A stretch of DNA of 64,000 nt from JAAURB01 sp049647265 (GTDB lineage: Bacteria > Cyanobacteriota > Cyanobacteriia > Cyanobacteriales > Microcoleaceae): assembly GCA_049647265.1 (NCBI GenBank), contig JBARXJ010000053.1, forward strand, positions 248,001 through 312,000, in the 5' to 3' direction. Under the pieces are notes generated by a model. The model worked only from the letters and a program-made list of their open reading frames with translations. It was not told the DNA's origin and made no database searches. The translations under genes and the position numbers were made by a program. Numbering within the stretch: position 1 is the stretch's first letter; each line of letters begins with the position of its first letter. This document shows positions 8,511 to 17,356 of this stretch, piece after piece.

Positions 8511-10823
8511 ATGGAATTTTCAATCGCTACATTGTTAGCTAATTTTTCGGAAGATAAACTCGTCGCGCCTAAAGTCTTAGAAAAAAAACTGGCCCCAGAC
8601 GAAGAAAGTTTACGCAAGTTTCAAATTGCGCTAGATGCTCTCGAACGCATTGGTTTATTGGAAAAAGACAAAGGTCGTTATCGTCGAGTCGGACAGGACG
8701 GAGTGGTGGAAGCTAAACTGCGCTGTTCGAGTAAAGGGTTTTGTTTTGCCATTCAAGATGCCGAAGGGGCTGAAGATGTATACATTAGAGAAAGTCACCT
8801 CAGCAGTGCCTGGAATGGCGATCGCGTTCTGGTAAAAGTGATTAAAGAAGGCAGTCGCCGTCGCAGTCCGGAAGGAGAAGTTTATCTAATTTTAGAACGA
8901 GCCAATCCTTCTGTATTAGCACGGGTTAAACAGTCTTCAAAGGGATATCGAGCAGTTCCCCTCGACGATCGCTTATTATTTGAACTCGATCTAATCAACG
9001 ACTCAGAATTATTGGGGAATGCTTTAGATCATTTGGTTCATGTTGAAGTCAGTCGCTACCCGATTGGGGTTCATCGACCGCTGGGGGATGTGGTACAAGT
9101 CTTAGGATCGGATGCTGAAGAAGCCGATGATCTTGATATTGTTTGTTGTAAGCATGATTTACCGAGGCGTTTTTCAGAATTAGCCTTGAAAGAAGCCGCT
9201 GCTATACCAGACCAAATTCCAGAGGCTGAAATAGACAAGCGAGAAGACTTGCGCGAGACTTTAACGATTAACTTCCGACCCGATTTAGGTAATCCTGACT
9301 TTTCTGTAATTAAACCCGAAGAGGCAGATCAAGCCAAATATTGCGTCGAACAAGCCTTTAGTTTGGAGAGAACCGATAAAGATCAGTGGCGTTTGGGGGT
9401 TCATGTGGTTGACGTGGCTCACTACATACTACTCGATACCGCCTTAGATCGAGAAGCGCGTAAACGTAGCGTTGCGGTATATCTGGCTGATAAATATATC
9501 CCCATTCTGCCCCCTGAACTAGCCTGTGAGCAACTGGCGTTTATTCCCGGTCAAGATCGACTTGCCAATACCATGTGGATTACGATTGAAGATTCGGGTC
9601 AAGTGGTTGAATTTGAAATGAAACCCAGTGTGATCCGAGTGTCGGAGCAACTTAATTATGCCGATGCTCAGGCAATTCTGGATGGTGAAGAAGCTGACTC
9701 TTCAGCAGTGAGTGCAATTTTAGAGAATTTACTCGAAGTCAGTCGAGCGCTTCGTCATGTTCGAGAGCAACGGGGTGCTTTTGAATTGAATTTACCCGAT
9801 ACTCACTGTCATTTTAATGATGAAGGGGAACTCGGGCCAATGGTGGTAGCCTCCCGAATTCCAACTCATGCCATGGTGTCTGAGTTAACTGTTTTAGCCA
9901 ATCAATGGGTCGCCAGCCACATCCAAGCTTTAGGACTGCCGGGTATTTTCCGCACTCAGCCTGCTCCTGACGCGAGTGATGTGGTTGAAATTGTCAAGTT
10001 ATCGAATCATTTAGGATGCGATCTATTTTTAGACGAAGAAAAAGAGGTTGAACCCAAAGATTTTCAAAGTTTTACTCAAGATTTAGCTAACTCCAAAGCG
10101 GAACGGGTTTTAAGTTACTTATTAGAAGATTGCCTGAAGCCTGCTGTATATAGTACAACTCCTAAACCTCACTTTGGCTTGGCGTTATCGAGTTATGCTC
10201 ACTTCACGGCTCCTTTATCCCGTTATGGCGATTTACAATTGTCACGGGTGATGAAAGCGTTGTTTGAAGAAGGACGCGATCGCCGTTCGAGTCGGTCTAA
10301 GGAAGGGGTGAATTTAGGGAGTTCTTCCTGTCATGATAAGATTTCCTGGAATGTATTACCCCCAGATTTACAACAGGATTTAGAAACTCAATTTACTCAG
10401 TTAGTGGTTCATTTGAGTGAACGGGAAAGTGTTGCCGCCGATGCTGAAGAAGATCTAGAAGGACTGAAGAAAACAGGCTTCATGAAGGCACGGACTGGAC
10501 AAACGTTTGTGGGTCTAATTACGGGAGTGCAGTCTTATGGTTTCTTTGTTGAAATTGAAGTGAACTCTCCCACTGGATCGACGCTACGGGTAGAAGGGTT
10601 AGTACACGTCTCTTCTTTGAAAGATGATTGGTATGAATATCGTTCTCGTCAACAAACCCTGGTGGGTCGTAAAAACCGCAACCAGTACCGTTTAGGGGAT
10701 AATGTTGAGGTTCAGGTTAAAAGCGTCGATTATTATCGTCAGCAAATTGATTTAGTGGCTGTCGGTGGCGGTAGCGAAGCCGTTGAAGAGCCAGAAGAAT
10801 CATTTTCTAATAATAATTATTGA
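8511..10823 (+). CDS. RNB-domain (RNase II/R family) protein, Zam-like
   Basis: 770 residues, longer than cyanobacterial RNase II and close to the length of the Zam paralogue. An N-terminal winged-helix and cold-shock-like region (1-260) precedes the RNB domain (about 270-620). Conserved RNB parts are LGVHVVDVAHYI, YLADKYIPILPPELACEQLAF and the C-terminal HFTAPLSRYGDLQLSR. An S1 domain follows (about 655-755: GQTFVGLITGVQSYGFFVEIEV, VEGLVHVSSL). Where active RNase II/R enzymes have the aspartate cluster (TIDGEDARDFDDA), this protein reads VIKPEEADQAKYCVEQAF, so the metal-binding aspartates are absent. Known: cyanobacterial Zam is an RNB paralogue linked to acetazolamide resistance and photosynthesis regulation. 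Inference: RNA-binding or regulatory rather than a processive exonuclease. AAGGA lies 10 bases before the ATG. Confidence 0.85.
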   Translation: MEFSIATLLANFSEDKLVAPKVLEKKLAPDEESLRKFQIALDALERIGLLEKDKGRYRRVGQDGVVEAKLRCSSKGFCFAIQDAEGAEDVYIRESHLSSAWNGDRVLVKVIKEGSRRRSPEGEVYLILERANPSVLARVKQSSKGYRAVPLDDRLLFELDLINDSELLGNALDHLVHVEVSRYPIGVHRPLGDVVQVLGSDAEEADDLDIVCCKHDLPRRFSELALKEAAAIPDQIPEAEIDKREDLRETLTINFRPDLGNPDFSVIKPEEADQAKYCVEQAFSLERTDKDQWRLGVHVVDVAHYILLDTALDREARKRSVAVYLADKYIPILPPELACEQLAFIPGQDRLANTMWITIEDSGQVVEFEMKPSVIRVSEQLNYADAQAILDGEEADSSAVSAILENLLEVSRALRHVREQRGAFELNLPDTHCHFNDEGELGPMVVASRIPTHAMVSELTVLANQWVASHIQALGLPGIFRTQPAPDASDVVEIVKLSNHLGCDLFLDEEKEVEPKDFQSFTQDLANSKAERVLSYLLEDCLKPAVYSTTPKPHFGLALSSYAHFTAPLSRYGDLQLSRVMKALFEEGRDRRSSRSKEGVNLGSSSCHDKISWNVLPPDLQQDLETQFTQLVVHLSERESVAADAEEDLEGLKKTGFMKARTGQTFVGLITGVQSYGFFVEIEVNSPTGSTLRVEGLVHVSSLKDDWYEYRSRQQTLVGRKNRNQYRLGDNVEVQVKSVDYYRQQIDLVAVGGGSEAVEEPEESFSNNNY

Positions 10824-10964
10824 TTAGGAAATGCTCTAAACTGAGGGGAGGTACTAGAATCTATTCTAACGATGGGTTCTACCCTCCTGATTTAACCAGA
10901 CTTTGAATTGGCTTTAATGGCAGTTATCCCAACTTCAGTGATTCTAAATTTCTTCAATACACAC

Positions 10965-11112
10965 AACTACAGTACCCGCATTAACCTTTCTCAGGGATCT
11001 TCTCATCTTGGTTGATCATCTTTAGAGTTGAACTTAGCTTTTTGCCAAAGTTTCATTGCTCCCAGATTAGCAGCTTGAGAAGTTGTAAGAAGATTTTTTG
11101 GGTACTGTAGTT
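10965..11112. repeat. 148-bp segment bounded by 13-bp perfect inverted repeat
   Basis: The terminal arms are exact reverse complements. The size and lack of coding capacity fit a miniature inverted-repeat element or a long-stem RNA. No target-site duplication could be established. Confidence 0.45.
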
Positions 11113-11125
11113 ATCGTTTAACGAG

Positions 11126-11344
11126 ACAGACATTTGATGAAACAGCGTTTTTCCTCCTTATCTAACTGAGTGATTTCCTTTGTTAATGAATAACAGACAT
11201 GAAGTTACAATCCATTAATCTTTAAATGATATTTGAGTTGCATTGCTTCGGTTTAACCAGTATAGGAAATATCAGTAACTCGTGAAGGTGCTGTCGGTCT
11301 GAACTTAACAGACTTGAGATGAAACAGTGGGTTTACCTCCTTAT
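11126..11344 (+). repeat. Two copies of an approx. 36-bp direct repeat (GATGAAACAG..CCTCCTTAT)
   Basis: Copies at 11126-11161 and 11308-11344 share ACAGAC, GATGAAACAG, GTTT and CCTCCTTAT, about 180 bp apart. CCTCCTT is complementary to a strong Shine-Dalgarno sequence, as found in some regulatory small RNAs. Tandem small-RNA genes are possible; this is inference. Confidence 0.4.
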
Positions 11345-11524
11345 TTCAAACAACTTGGCGACGATTAATTAGGACTCTATCGATTTAAACTATTATTAGA
11401 TTTAACCGATTTACATCGCCTTTTTTATCTGTCCTAGAAGCTTTTCTTGCTTCTATTGTTAAAGTAGCGCAGTTGAGTTTAAAGCCGCAAGTGAATTCAA
11501 CCAAACTTTACACAACTGTGAAAT

Positions 11525-12073
11525 GTGACTTCTATTCATATAAACTTAAGTAAAGAAAACTCACTCCCATTACCTATGGAATCCATACAGGCTGAGATCT
11601 CTGCCATACAATCCCAAATTAAAGCGCTACAACAAGAACTGAACCAACTGACACCGAAGCGGGTACTGCCTGAAACTGACAATCCTGCTGATATTGCTCA
11701 GGCTTACCGTCGTCAGGCACGGGAAACACAAGAACAATCCGCTGAAATTAAAGGGATTGATGATGCAATCTCCGCTTTGAAAATTCAACTGTCTCAGAAG
11801 CGCCTACAACTGCAACGATGGCAAAAACAAACTCCCATGCACCAACAAGTAGAAGTTGCGCGTCAACAGGCTCAGGTTCATGCTCAGCAGATTAATCAAC
11901 TGGCTGCTGAATTAGCCACAGAAGTTAAAGCGCTTAAGGCGATCGCCGATGACATTAGTCCTTCCTATTGGCAAGTTTATTATAAACCCTTTATTACCGG
12001 ATTTAAAGATATTTCAGTCCCTTCTGTGCGCTCTGATGGGGATGTTTGGACGATTACGAATCGATTAATCTAA
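11525..12073 (+). CDS. Hypothetical coiled-coil protein
   Basis: 182 residues from a GTG. An ATG at 11576 (MESIQAEI) would give 165 residues and is an equally good start. Residues 18-145 are rich in Gln, Glu, Ala and Leu with heptad spacing (IQSQIKALQQELNQL, VARQQAQVHAQQINQLAAELATEV), a long coiled coil. The last 35 residues (SYWQVYYKPFITGFKDISVPSVRSDGDVWTITNRLI) look like a small folded tail. No family is recognised. It stands alone after a 700-bp spacer. Confidence 0.6.
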   Translation: MTSIHINLSKENSLPLPMESIQAEISAIQSQIKALQQELNQLTPKRVLPETDNPADIAQAYRRQARETQEQSAEIKGIDDAISALKIQLSQKRLQLQRWQKQTPMHQQVEVARQQAQVHAQQINQLAAELATEVKALKAIADDISPSYWQVYYKPFITGFKDISVPSVRSDGDVWTITNRLI

Positions 12074-12220
12074 TTCTCTTTGACTGGAGTCAAGACTTGT
12101 TCATCATCAAAATTATCAATTCTCTGAGTCAAAGTTAACGCTCCAGTTGTTACCCTAAGAAAGTATTGCAGCCTTTTTAAAGCTAGATTAAAAGATATTA
12201 TTTGCAGCAGATAGTGTCTT

Positions 12221-13270
12221 TTAAATAAATAAATTTAAATCAAAATAGAGAATAGCTAAATATAAAATAAACCAGGTTATTAAACTAATTTGAATAATAG
12301 GATCTCGTAATAGAATTTGTGTCGGTTCTTCTCCAGTTTCTAATACTGTTACAATTCGTTGGTAATGCATCACGGCGTAGTAAACTAAGGGGACAGTTAT
12401 GACAAGAGATGGATTTTTACCCGATGTAATCGTAAATAATGAGTAACACATAATCGTCATTGTCGCCGTATTATTTAACAGTGAATCTAAATAAGGTAAA
12501 GTATAATCAGATAAAACTGGACGCTGTAAGTTAATCTTTCCTCGTTGATAAAATAGCTTGAGATAAGACAGTTCAGGGTCTTCTAAATTGTGAAAAGATG
12601 AACTATTTTGAGTTAAAAGAGTTAATAATTCAGCCCGTCGTTTCGCAAATCCCAGAAATAATGTTAGGAAAAAAGTACATAAAATAATCCATGCGGTTGG
12701 CATATCTTCTAAAGCATAAATTCCGGCTAATAGTCGCAAGACAAAACCCAATGCAACGCAAATGACATCAAATAAAGGTAAATTTTTTAGTTTTAAAGAA
12801 TAAGCCGTATTATTTAAGAGATAGAGTATGACACAAACGAAAGTGGCTGTATTAATTTTAGCCGCAATAACAATAGCGATAATAGATAAGAATATAGCAA
12901 TGAAGCTAGCTGTATTAATACTAATTTTACCACTGGCTAAAGGACGAAATTTCTTTTTGGGATGACAACGATCTCGCTTAATATCTTGAATATCATTAAA
13001 AATATAAACAGCAGAAGCCGCAAAGGAAAAGATAAAAAAGGTGATAAATGCCAGTAAAATAGCATGATATTCTAATAGCCGTTCTCCAAAAATTAATCCA
13101 GCAAAACAAAAGCCATTTTTAATCCATTGATGCGGACGAATCAGTTTAATTAAATTGACAAAAGATAATCTTTTACTTCTAAACTTACGTTCTTTTTGAG
13201 TCAAAATATTAGTATTTTCTAGAAGCGTTTGGCAAGTCTCTTTTTGTTTATATCTATCTGTTTCTTTCAT
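12221..13270 (-). CDS. UbiA-family prenyltransferase, decaprenyl-phosphate phosphoribosyltransferase type
   Basis: About 349 residues with eight or nine membrane segments. Diagnostic stretches: LIRPHQWIKNGFCFAGLIFGERL, the aspartate-rich FNDIQDIKRDRCHPKKKFRPLASG, and CTFFLTLFLGFAKRRAELLTLL. These match DPPR synthase (mycobacterial Rv3806c-like), which joins polyprenyl phosphate to phosphoribosyl pyrophosphate, rather than ubiquinone or heme UbiA enzymes. The ATG at 13270 is preceded by GAGG at a good distance and is preferred over the earlier ATG at 13288. It is the last gene of a five-gene minus-strand operon with an SDR, a GT-C glycosyltransferase and an SMR-type carrier. That context supports a lipid-linked pentose pathway. 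Confidence 0.85.
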   Translation of the reverse strand: MKETDRYKQKETCQTLLENTNILTQKERKFRSKRLSFVNLIKLIRPHQWIKNGFCFAGLIFGERLLEYHAILLAFITFFIFSFAASAVYIFNDIQDIKRDRCHPKKKFRPLASGKISINTASFIAIFLSIIAIVIAAKINTATFVCVILYLLNNTAYSLKLKNLPLFDVICVALGFVLRLLAGIYALEDMPTAWIILCTFFLTLFLGFAKRRAELLTLLTQNSSSFHNLEDPELSYLKLFYQRGKINLQRPVLSDYTLPYLDSLLNNTATMTIMCYSLFTITSGKNPSLVITVPLVYYAVMHYQRIVTVLETGEEPTQILLRDPIIQISLITWFILYLAILYFDLNLFI

Positions 13271-13347
13271 AACGCTATCCTCACACACTTTAAAAGTATT
13301 TCCACTGATTGAGATAATCTGAGATTATTTTATAATAAAACTCTCAC

Positions 13348-13692
13348 TTAACGAGATATAACAATAATGCCACATAAAATAAATGCAAGTCCTATCCATT
13401 GTTGTAATGCAAAACGTTCTCCGAAAAAGTAATGACTGGCTAACGCAATTAAACCAAATCCTAAACCCGCAAACACAGGATATGCTTGGGATATGGGTAA
13501 TTTTTCTAGTGCTTTTGTAAACAGTACAAGGTTAATACCATACACGCACAACCCTGCTATAAACCACGGAGAAAAAAGCAATAATAATAAACTTGGGTCA
13601 GATGCCGCTAGTCTTGACTTTTTTAAGAGTAAACTTCCTATGCTATTATTTAAAGCAGCAATGAATAGTAAACCCCAACCATTAATATTCAT
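13348..13692 (-). CDS. EamA/SMR-type small membrane carrier (ArnE-like)
   Basis: 114 residues from the ATG at 13692, four membrane helices. It begins MNINGWGLLFIAALNNSIGSLLLKKSR, as SMR/ArnE proteins do, and has YPVFAGLGFGLIALASHYFFGERF and IGLAFILCGIIVISR at the end. An upstream TTG at 13728 in the same frame would add 12 residues and sit 3 bp after the preceding gene, so the start is uncertain. ArnE/F-like proteins flip lipid-linked sugars across the membrane. Sitting between a GT-C enzyme and a polyprenyl-phosphate phosphoribosyltransferase, this one probably flips the polyprenyl-phosphate sugar (inference). Confidence 0.8.
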   Translation of the reverse strand: MNINGWGLLFIAALNNSIGSLLLKKSRLAASDPSLLLLLFSPWFIAGLCVYGINLVLFTKALEKLPISQAYPVFAGLGFGLIALASHYFFGERFALQQWIGLAFILCGIIVISR

Positions 13693-13731
13693 ATTGATAG
13701 AGTTAATATTGAAGTATAAGTTAGACAAAAT

Positions 13732-15366
13732 TTAGCGAGATGATTTTGCTTTCATGATATGTCCTCCTGAATAGTAAACCACATCGTCTACAAATGCTGG
13801 ATTTTTAACCTCAACTTTAAAAGATTGACGACTATTCCAATCAAAATCTATAATCTTAAAATTAGGTGTTTCAAGGCGCTGTTCTATGGGTATCATGGGA
13901 TTCAGGAAGTATGTTTGGGGTTGCATCAATTGTGCATTATACTGATTTTCACTTAAAGCAGTCACTTTAACTTTATCATCAATATGGATAACGTTATTAA
14001 ACAATACAAGAGGTAAATACTTTATATTTTTATCTTCACAAAAAAGTTGAGTCGCAGGATAAAGACCATTTCGGTAAATATAAGCACCATTAAAGTTATC
14101 GGGAATATTAATAATGAATAAACTATTATCTGTAGTGATAGAGTTTATATCTTCTATAATTTGTTGAGAAATTTGACTTGCAATTCTCCAGTTTTGATTA
14201 GAATGATACAGAGTATAACTAAATAATATAACAATAATTGTTAGGTATAGTAGGAGTAATAATTGATAGCGCCATAATAGTGTAGAGACTAAAATTGTGA
14301 ATACTATTATCATAAATACCGAGGGAAAATATAGAAATCTTTCACCTTGGTTATCTTGAAGAGAAACAACTAAATTAATAATCGGTATAAGAGAAGTTAG
14401 AAATATTGTAATTAAAAATAGTAAAAGCTTCGATATTTTTTGATAATAGCCGCCTCTCCAAGCGTAGGCTAACATGATAATTAATAAAGTTATGATTGTA
14501 CATAAAAAGAATAGCTGCCAATCAGAATTATTAGAATTAGGTATAGGGGAAATTAATACCCTTAAAGTTGAAGCTAATCCTCTTAAAATGATATCTGAAC
14601 TATATTGAAGATGTACTCCTGTGCCGTAGCCACCAATTATTTGACCGAGTCCAAAATATCGCAATATTAAGTATATGGGGAATAAGCTAGTATAAATTAA
14701 GGGTAATAGAATAATATTTTTAATCGTTTTTTTACTCTCATTAAACTTATTTAAATAATCATAGATTTCATAACAGAAGATTATCCCCGGATAAATAATA
14801 ACCGATTCTTTTGATAGAAGTGCCAATAAAAATAAAAAATAAGATAAGATTAAGCGAGATTTATATTGAGTATTTTTATAAAATAAATAATAAGAAAAAG
14901 AAGCTAAGCAAAAGCAAGCGGCGACTAAATCAGAACGTGCAGAAATCCAAGTAACGGCTTCTACATGGCTGGGTAATATGATAAACAATAAAGCGGCAAT
15001 TAAAGCAGTAATTTTTATTTGTTTTGATGGTAATTGAACTTGATTTAAAAGTTGTGATAATATTCGATAAATAAAAAATCCACAAATGGCATGAAAGCTT
15101 AAATTTGTTAGATGATATCCAATAGAATTTAATCCCCAAATTGTATAATCTAGAAAGAAAGTGAGTGAAACAACCGGACGGAAAAATACATCTGGCGCAG
15201 TTGTCCATACTCCAAAAGCACCTCGGGTTTTAATTTGATACACCCAGTTAAAGTCATCCGCCAAAAAGAAAGAATTAATGATATTAAAATAACTTAAACA
15301 GCTTAGTAAAAAACAGCTTATTAGAATAACAATATTAAAGCGTGTTTCCCGACTTAAACTCATCAT
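13732..15366 (-). CDS. GT-C fold membrane glycosyltransferase (GT39/83-like)
   Basis: 544 residues with 11-12 predicted membrane helices. The first luminal loop has FFLADDFNWVYQIK, the Asp-Asp motif typical of GT-C enzymes, then FFRPVVSLTFFLDYTIWGLNSIGYHLTN and SHVEAVTWISARSDLVAACF. The last 120 residues are a soluble domain. GT-C enzymes use polyprenyl-phosphate sugars as donors, which fits the carrier and UbiA genes just downstream. It is very AT-rich like its operon mates. The acceptor is unknown. Confidence 0.82.
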   Translation of the reverse strand: MMSLSRETRFNIVILISCFLLSCLSYFNIINSFFLADDFNWVYQIKTRGAFGVWTTAPDVFFRPVVSLTFFLDYTIWGLNSIGYHLTNLSFHAICGFFIYRILSQLLNQVQLPSKQIKITALIAALLFIILPSHVEAVTWISARSDLVAACFCLASFSYYLFYKNTQYKSRLILSYFLFLLALLSKESVIIYPGIIFCYEIYDYLNKFNESKKTIKNIILLPLIYTSLFPIYLILRYFGLGQIIGGYGTGVHLQYSSDIILRGLASTLRVLISPIPNSNNSDWQLFFLCTIITLLIIMLAYAWRGGYYQKISKLLLFLITIFLTSLIPIINLVVSLQDNQGERFLYFPSVFMIIVFTILVSTLLWRYQLLLLLYLTIIVILFSYTLYHSNQNWRIASQISQQIIEDINSITTDNSLFIINIPDNFNGAYIYRNGLYPATQLFCEDKNIKYLPLVLFNNVIHIDDKVKVTALSENQYNAQLMQPQTYFLNPMIPIEQRLETPNFKIIDFDWNSRQSFKVEVKNPAFVDDVVYYSGGHIMKAKSSR

Positions 15367-15385
15367 AATCTTAACCTAATTCATA

Positions 15386-16411
15386 CTAAGATATTTGTTT
15401 CAATAACCGGAGTAACTTTTCTTTGACAGGACGGCGATGCGCTGAACCTGCTTTTTCTGCTATTAATTGATTATAATTTTCCTGAAACCAATCATAACTC
15501 TCTTGAAACATTTCATCATTTGAATATTTGGGTTTCCAACCTAACTGTAGTAAAGGTTCTACATCAAAATAAAACGGTTTATGATAGGTTAAATAATGCC
15601 AAGGTGCTAACGGACTTAAGCTAACAATATCTAAAAGTCTTAGGGTTCCAATTGTGAGGCTTTCAGGTAAACTTTTAACTTGAGATTCTGTTCCAGCGTA
15701 ACTAATTAAATGTTCTAAGCCTTCTCGTAATGTACCAAATCGATTGGTTCCGACGTTATAAATTCCTGGCTTACCTAAATCTAATGCTAATAAATAGGCA
15801 TCCATTAAATCTAAAGCATGGACAAACTGAAACTTAATATTCCCATCACCAATTACATAAACATTTCGATTGTCTTGAATCCATTCAAATAATATCTGAA
15901 AAATACCGAGTCGTCCTTCTCCTAAAATTGTACGTGGGCGAATGACAATTAAAGGTAACTTATCTCTATCGCATACTTCTCTAACCGCTAATTCTCCGGC
16001 ATATTTAGCCCGACCATAAATTTCAATCGGTTTAGGTTTTGTATCATTTGTAATCGGACAAGTTGCATCTCCAAATAAAGCACTAGAACTCATATGAATA
16101 AAAGATTGAACTCCAGCTTTTACTGCTGCTTCGGCTGCAATTTTACTGCCTTCTACATTCACTTGCCAAAACTTATTACCGGATTTTGTTAAAGGAACTA
16201 ATGCCACATTATGATGCACAATATCAATTCCTTGCATTGCATTTTCAACCGATTCAGCATCCCGAATATCACACTGAATAAATTCAATTTCTTGCGGACG
16301 GGTTTTATCTTCCCAGACATCTAAAATCTTGACTTCTTCACCCCTTTCATGTAGTCGCCTTGCAATTAAATTCCCTAAAAAGCCAGATCCGCCTGTGACA
16401 AGATGTTTCAT
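15386..16411 (-). CDS. NAD-dependent epimerase/dehydratase (extended SDR)
   Basis: 341 residues from MKHLVTGGSGFLGN. The start at 16411 overlaps the stop of the upstream gene as ATGA, which decides it over the longer in-frame ATG at 16471 and indicates translational coupling. Rossmann motif GGSGFLGN at residues 7-14, DIRDAESV, SSSALFG and the catalytic YGRAK. Members act on nucleotide sugars, sterols or lipid-linked sugars. The C-terminal part (HYLTYHKPFYFDVEPLLQLGWKPKYSNDEMFQESYDWF) resembles 3-beta-HSD/CDP-sugar-type SDRs. In this operon a sugar-modifying role is likely (inference). Confidence 0.88.
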   Translation of the reverse strand: MKHLVTGGSGFLGNLIARRLHERGEEVKILDVWEDKTRPQEIEFIQCDIRDAESVENAMQGIDIVHHNVALVPLTKSGNKFWQVNVEGSKIAAEAAVKAGVQSFIHMSSSALFGDATCPITNDTKPKPIEIYGRAKYAGELAVREVCDRDKLPLIVIRPRTILGEGRLGIFQILFEWIQDNRNVYVIGDGNIKFQFVHALDLMDAYLLALDLGKPGIYNVGTNRFGTLREGLEHLISYAGTESQVKSLPESLTIGTLRLLDIVSLSPLAPWHYLTYHKPFYFDVEPLLQLGWKPKYSNDEMFQESYDWFQENYNQLIAEKAGSAHRRPVKEKLLRLLKQIS

Positions 16412-16995
16412 AAACTTCCTTTTGCTTTCCATATCATCCATCTGCACAAATCGTAAACGAAGGCGGCACATTCGTAAAGGTATTGAATGGGAAGATAATC
16501 ATAAAACCATAGTCGCGGCACAATTGGACGCTGAATTTGTTGGGGACGACATCCAACCAGTTGCTGAATATTAAAGCCACATAAACGAAACATTGCCCAA
16601 CTGCGAAAAAAATGAGGTGCATTACAGTATAAAATAATAGTATCGGTTATTATAATATCCTGTTGTTGTAAATAGCTTCGGAGTAATCGGGCGTTATCAA
16701 AGGTATCTAAATAAGAACTATCTTTTGCTTTTGAGACAATGATAATATTTAATTCTGGGTTTCTCTGTTGTAAATAAAGGCTGGCGTATTCTTCTTCTGA
16801 ATGCGGATAACCAAAGTTATTTCCGGAAGTGATAATGATTAAATCAGTGGGCGAGGCAACTTTTAAAACGGCTTGAAGTACGGCTTCAAAATAATCCGAT
16901 AAGTAAAAGGTTTCTTCTGGAGACTTATCAGTGGCAGCTAATCCTTCTGGGACAATTATATGAGTTGTCATTCGTGATACGGTCAACTGATTCAC
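16408..16995 (-). CDS. YdcF/SanA-like (DUF218) protein
   Basis: 195 residues; the start could also be the ATG eight codons in (16971). The layout is that of DUF218 proteins: THIIVPEGLA, PTDLIIITSGNNFGYPHSEEEYASLYL, SSYLDTFDNARLLRSYL and TDTIILYCNAPHFFRSWAMF, i.e. a Rossmann-like fold with the Ser-Glu and Asn-rich signature after strand 2. Family members are linked to envelope metabolism. It is the first gene of the operon and overlaps the SDR gene by four bases. Confidence 0.65.
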   Translation of the reverse strand: MNQLTVSRMTTHIIVPEGLAATDKSPEETFYLSDYFEAVLQAVLKVASPTDLIIITSGNNFGYPHSEEEYASLYLQQRNPELNIIIVSKAKDSSYLDTFDNARLLRSYLQQQDIIITDTIILYCNAPHFFRSWAMFRLCGFNIQQLVGCRPQQIQRPIVPRLWFYDYLPIQYLYECAAFVYDLCRWMIWKAKGSL

Positions 16996-17356
16996 TGAGA
17001 TAGTAAAATATTAGGTGATAAAGCTATGCCTGTAATCAAATCTAAGCCCTAACAATATTACTATCTCTATCTTTTGAGATTAGTATATAATTCAACTTCT
17101 ATGATACAATTATTTTATAAAAAATATGGCTCAGTCCGTACATAACAAAATCTTTATCAGTCTTTAAGAAATTTGCAGCAAGTAATGGCAGAGATATTAC
17201 AATTAGAACAAGAAACGGAGGGATTATTAAAAAAGTTAGTGAATTCTGAGGAGTGGAATTAATTGATGACCCTTAGCCCCCAACTTGTGCGTAAGCCTTG
17301 CGGCTCAATTCTGGGGAAACACAAAGATAATTATTGATTAAATGTCGAATATTTAG
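16996..17356. other. Intergenic region with ORF remnant
   Basis: Divergent spacer. A 25-codon ORF at 17185-17262 on plus (begins MAEILQLEQETEGLL) extends backwards in frame to LYQSLRNLQQV before a stop and looks like the tail of a lost gene. Near 17278-17318 is a GC-richer stretch bounded by CCCC and GGGG (TGTGCGTAAGCCTTGCGG), which looks like a decayed cyanobacterial palindromic repeat. Confidence 0.4.

Larger units (their letters stand above)
10824..11524. other. 700-bp intergenic region with repeats
   Basis: No convincing gene. It contains a perfect 13-bp inverted repeat, AACTACAGTACCC at 10965-10977 and GGGTACTGTAGTT at 11100-11112, enclosing 122 bp. Two diverged copies of a block of about 36 bp ending CCTCCTTAT follow (11126-11161 and 11308-11344). 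A small palindrome TAGAAT/ATTCTA lies near 10855-10870. Confidence 0.55.
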
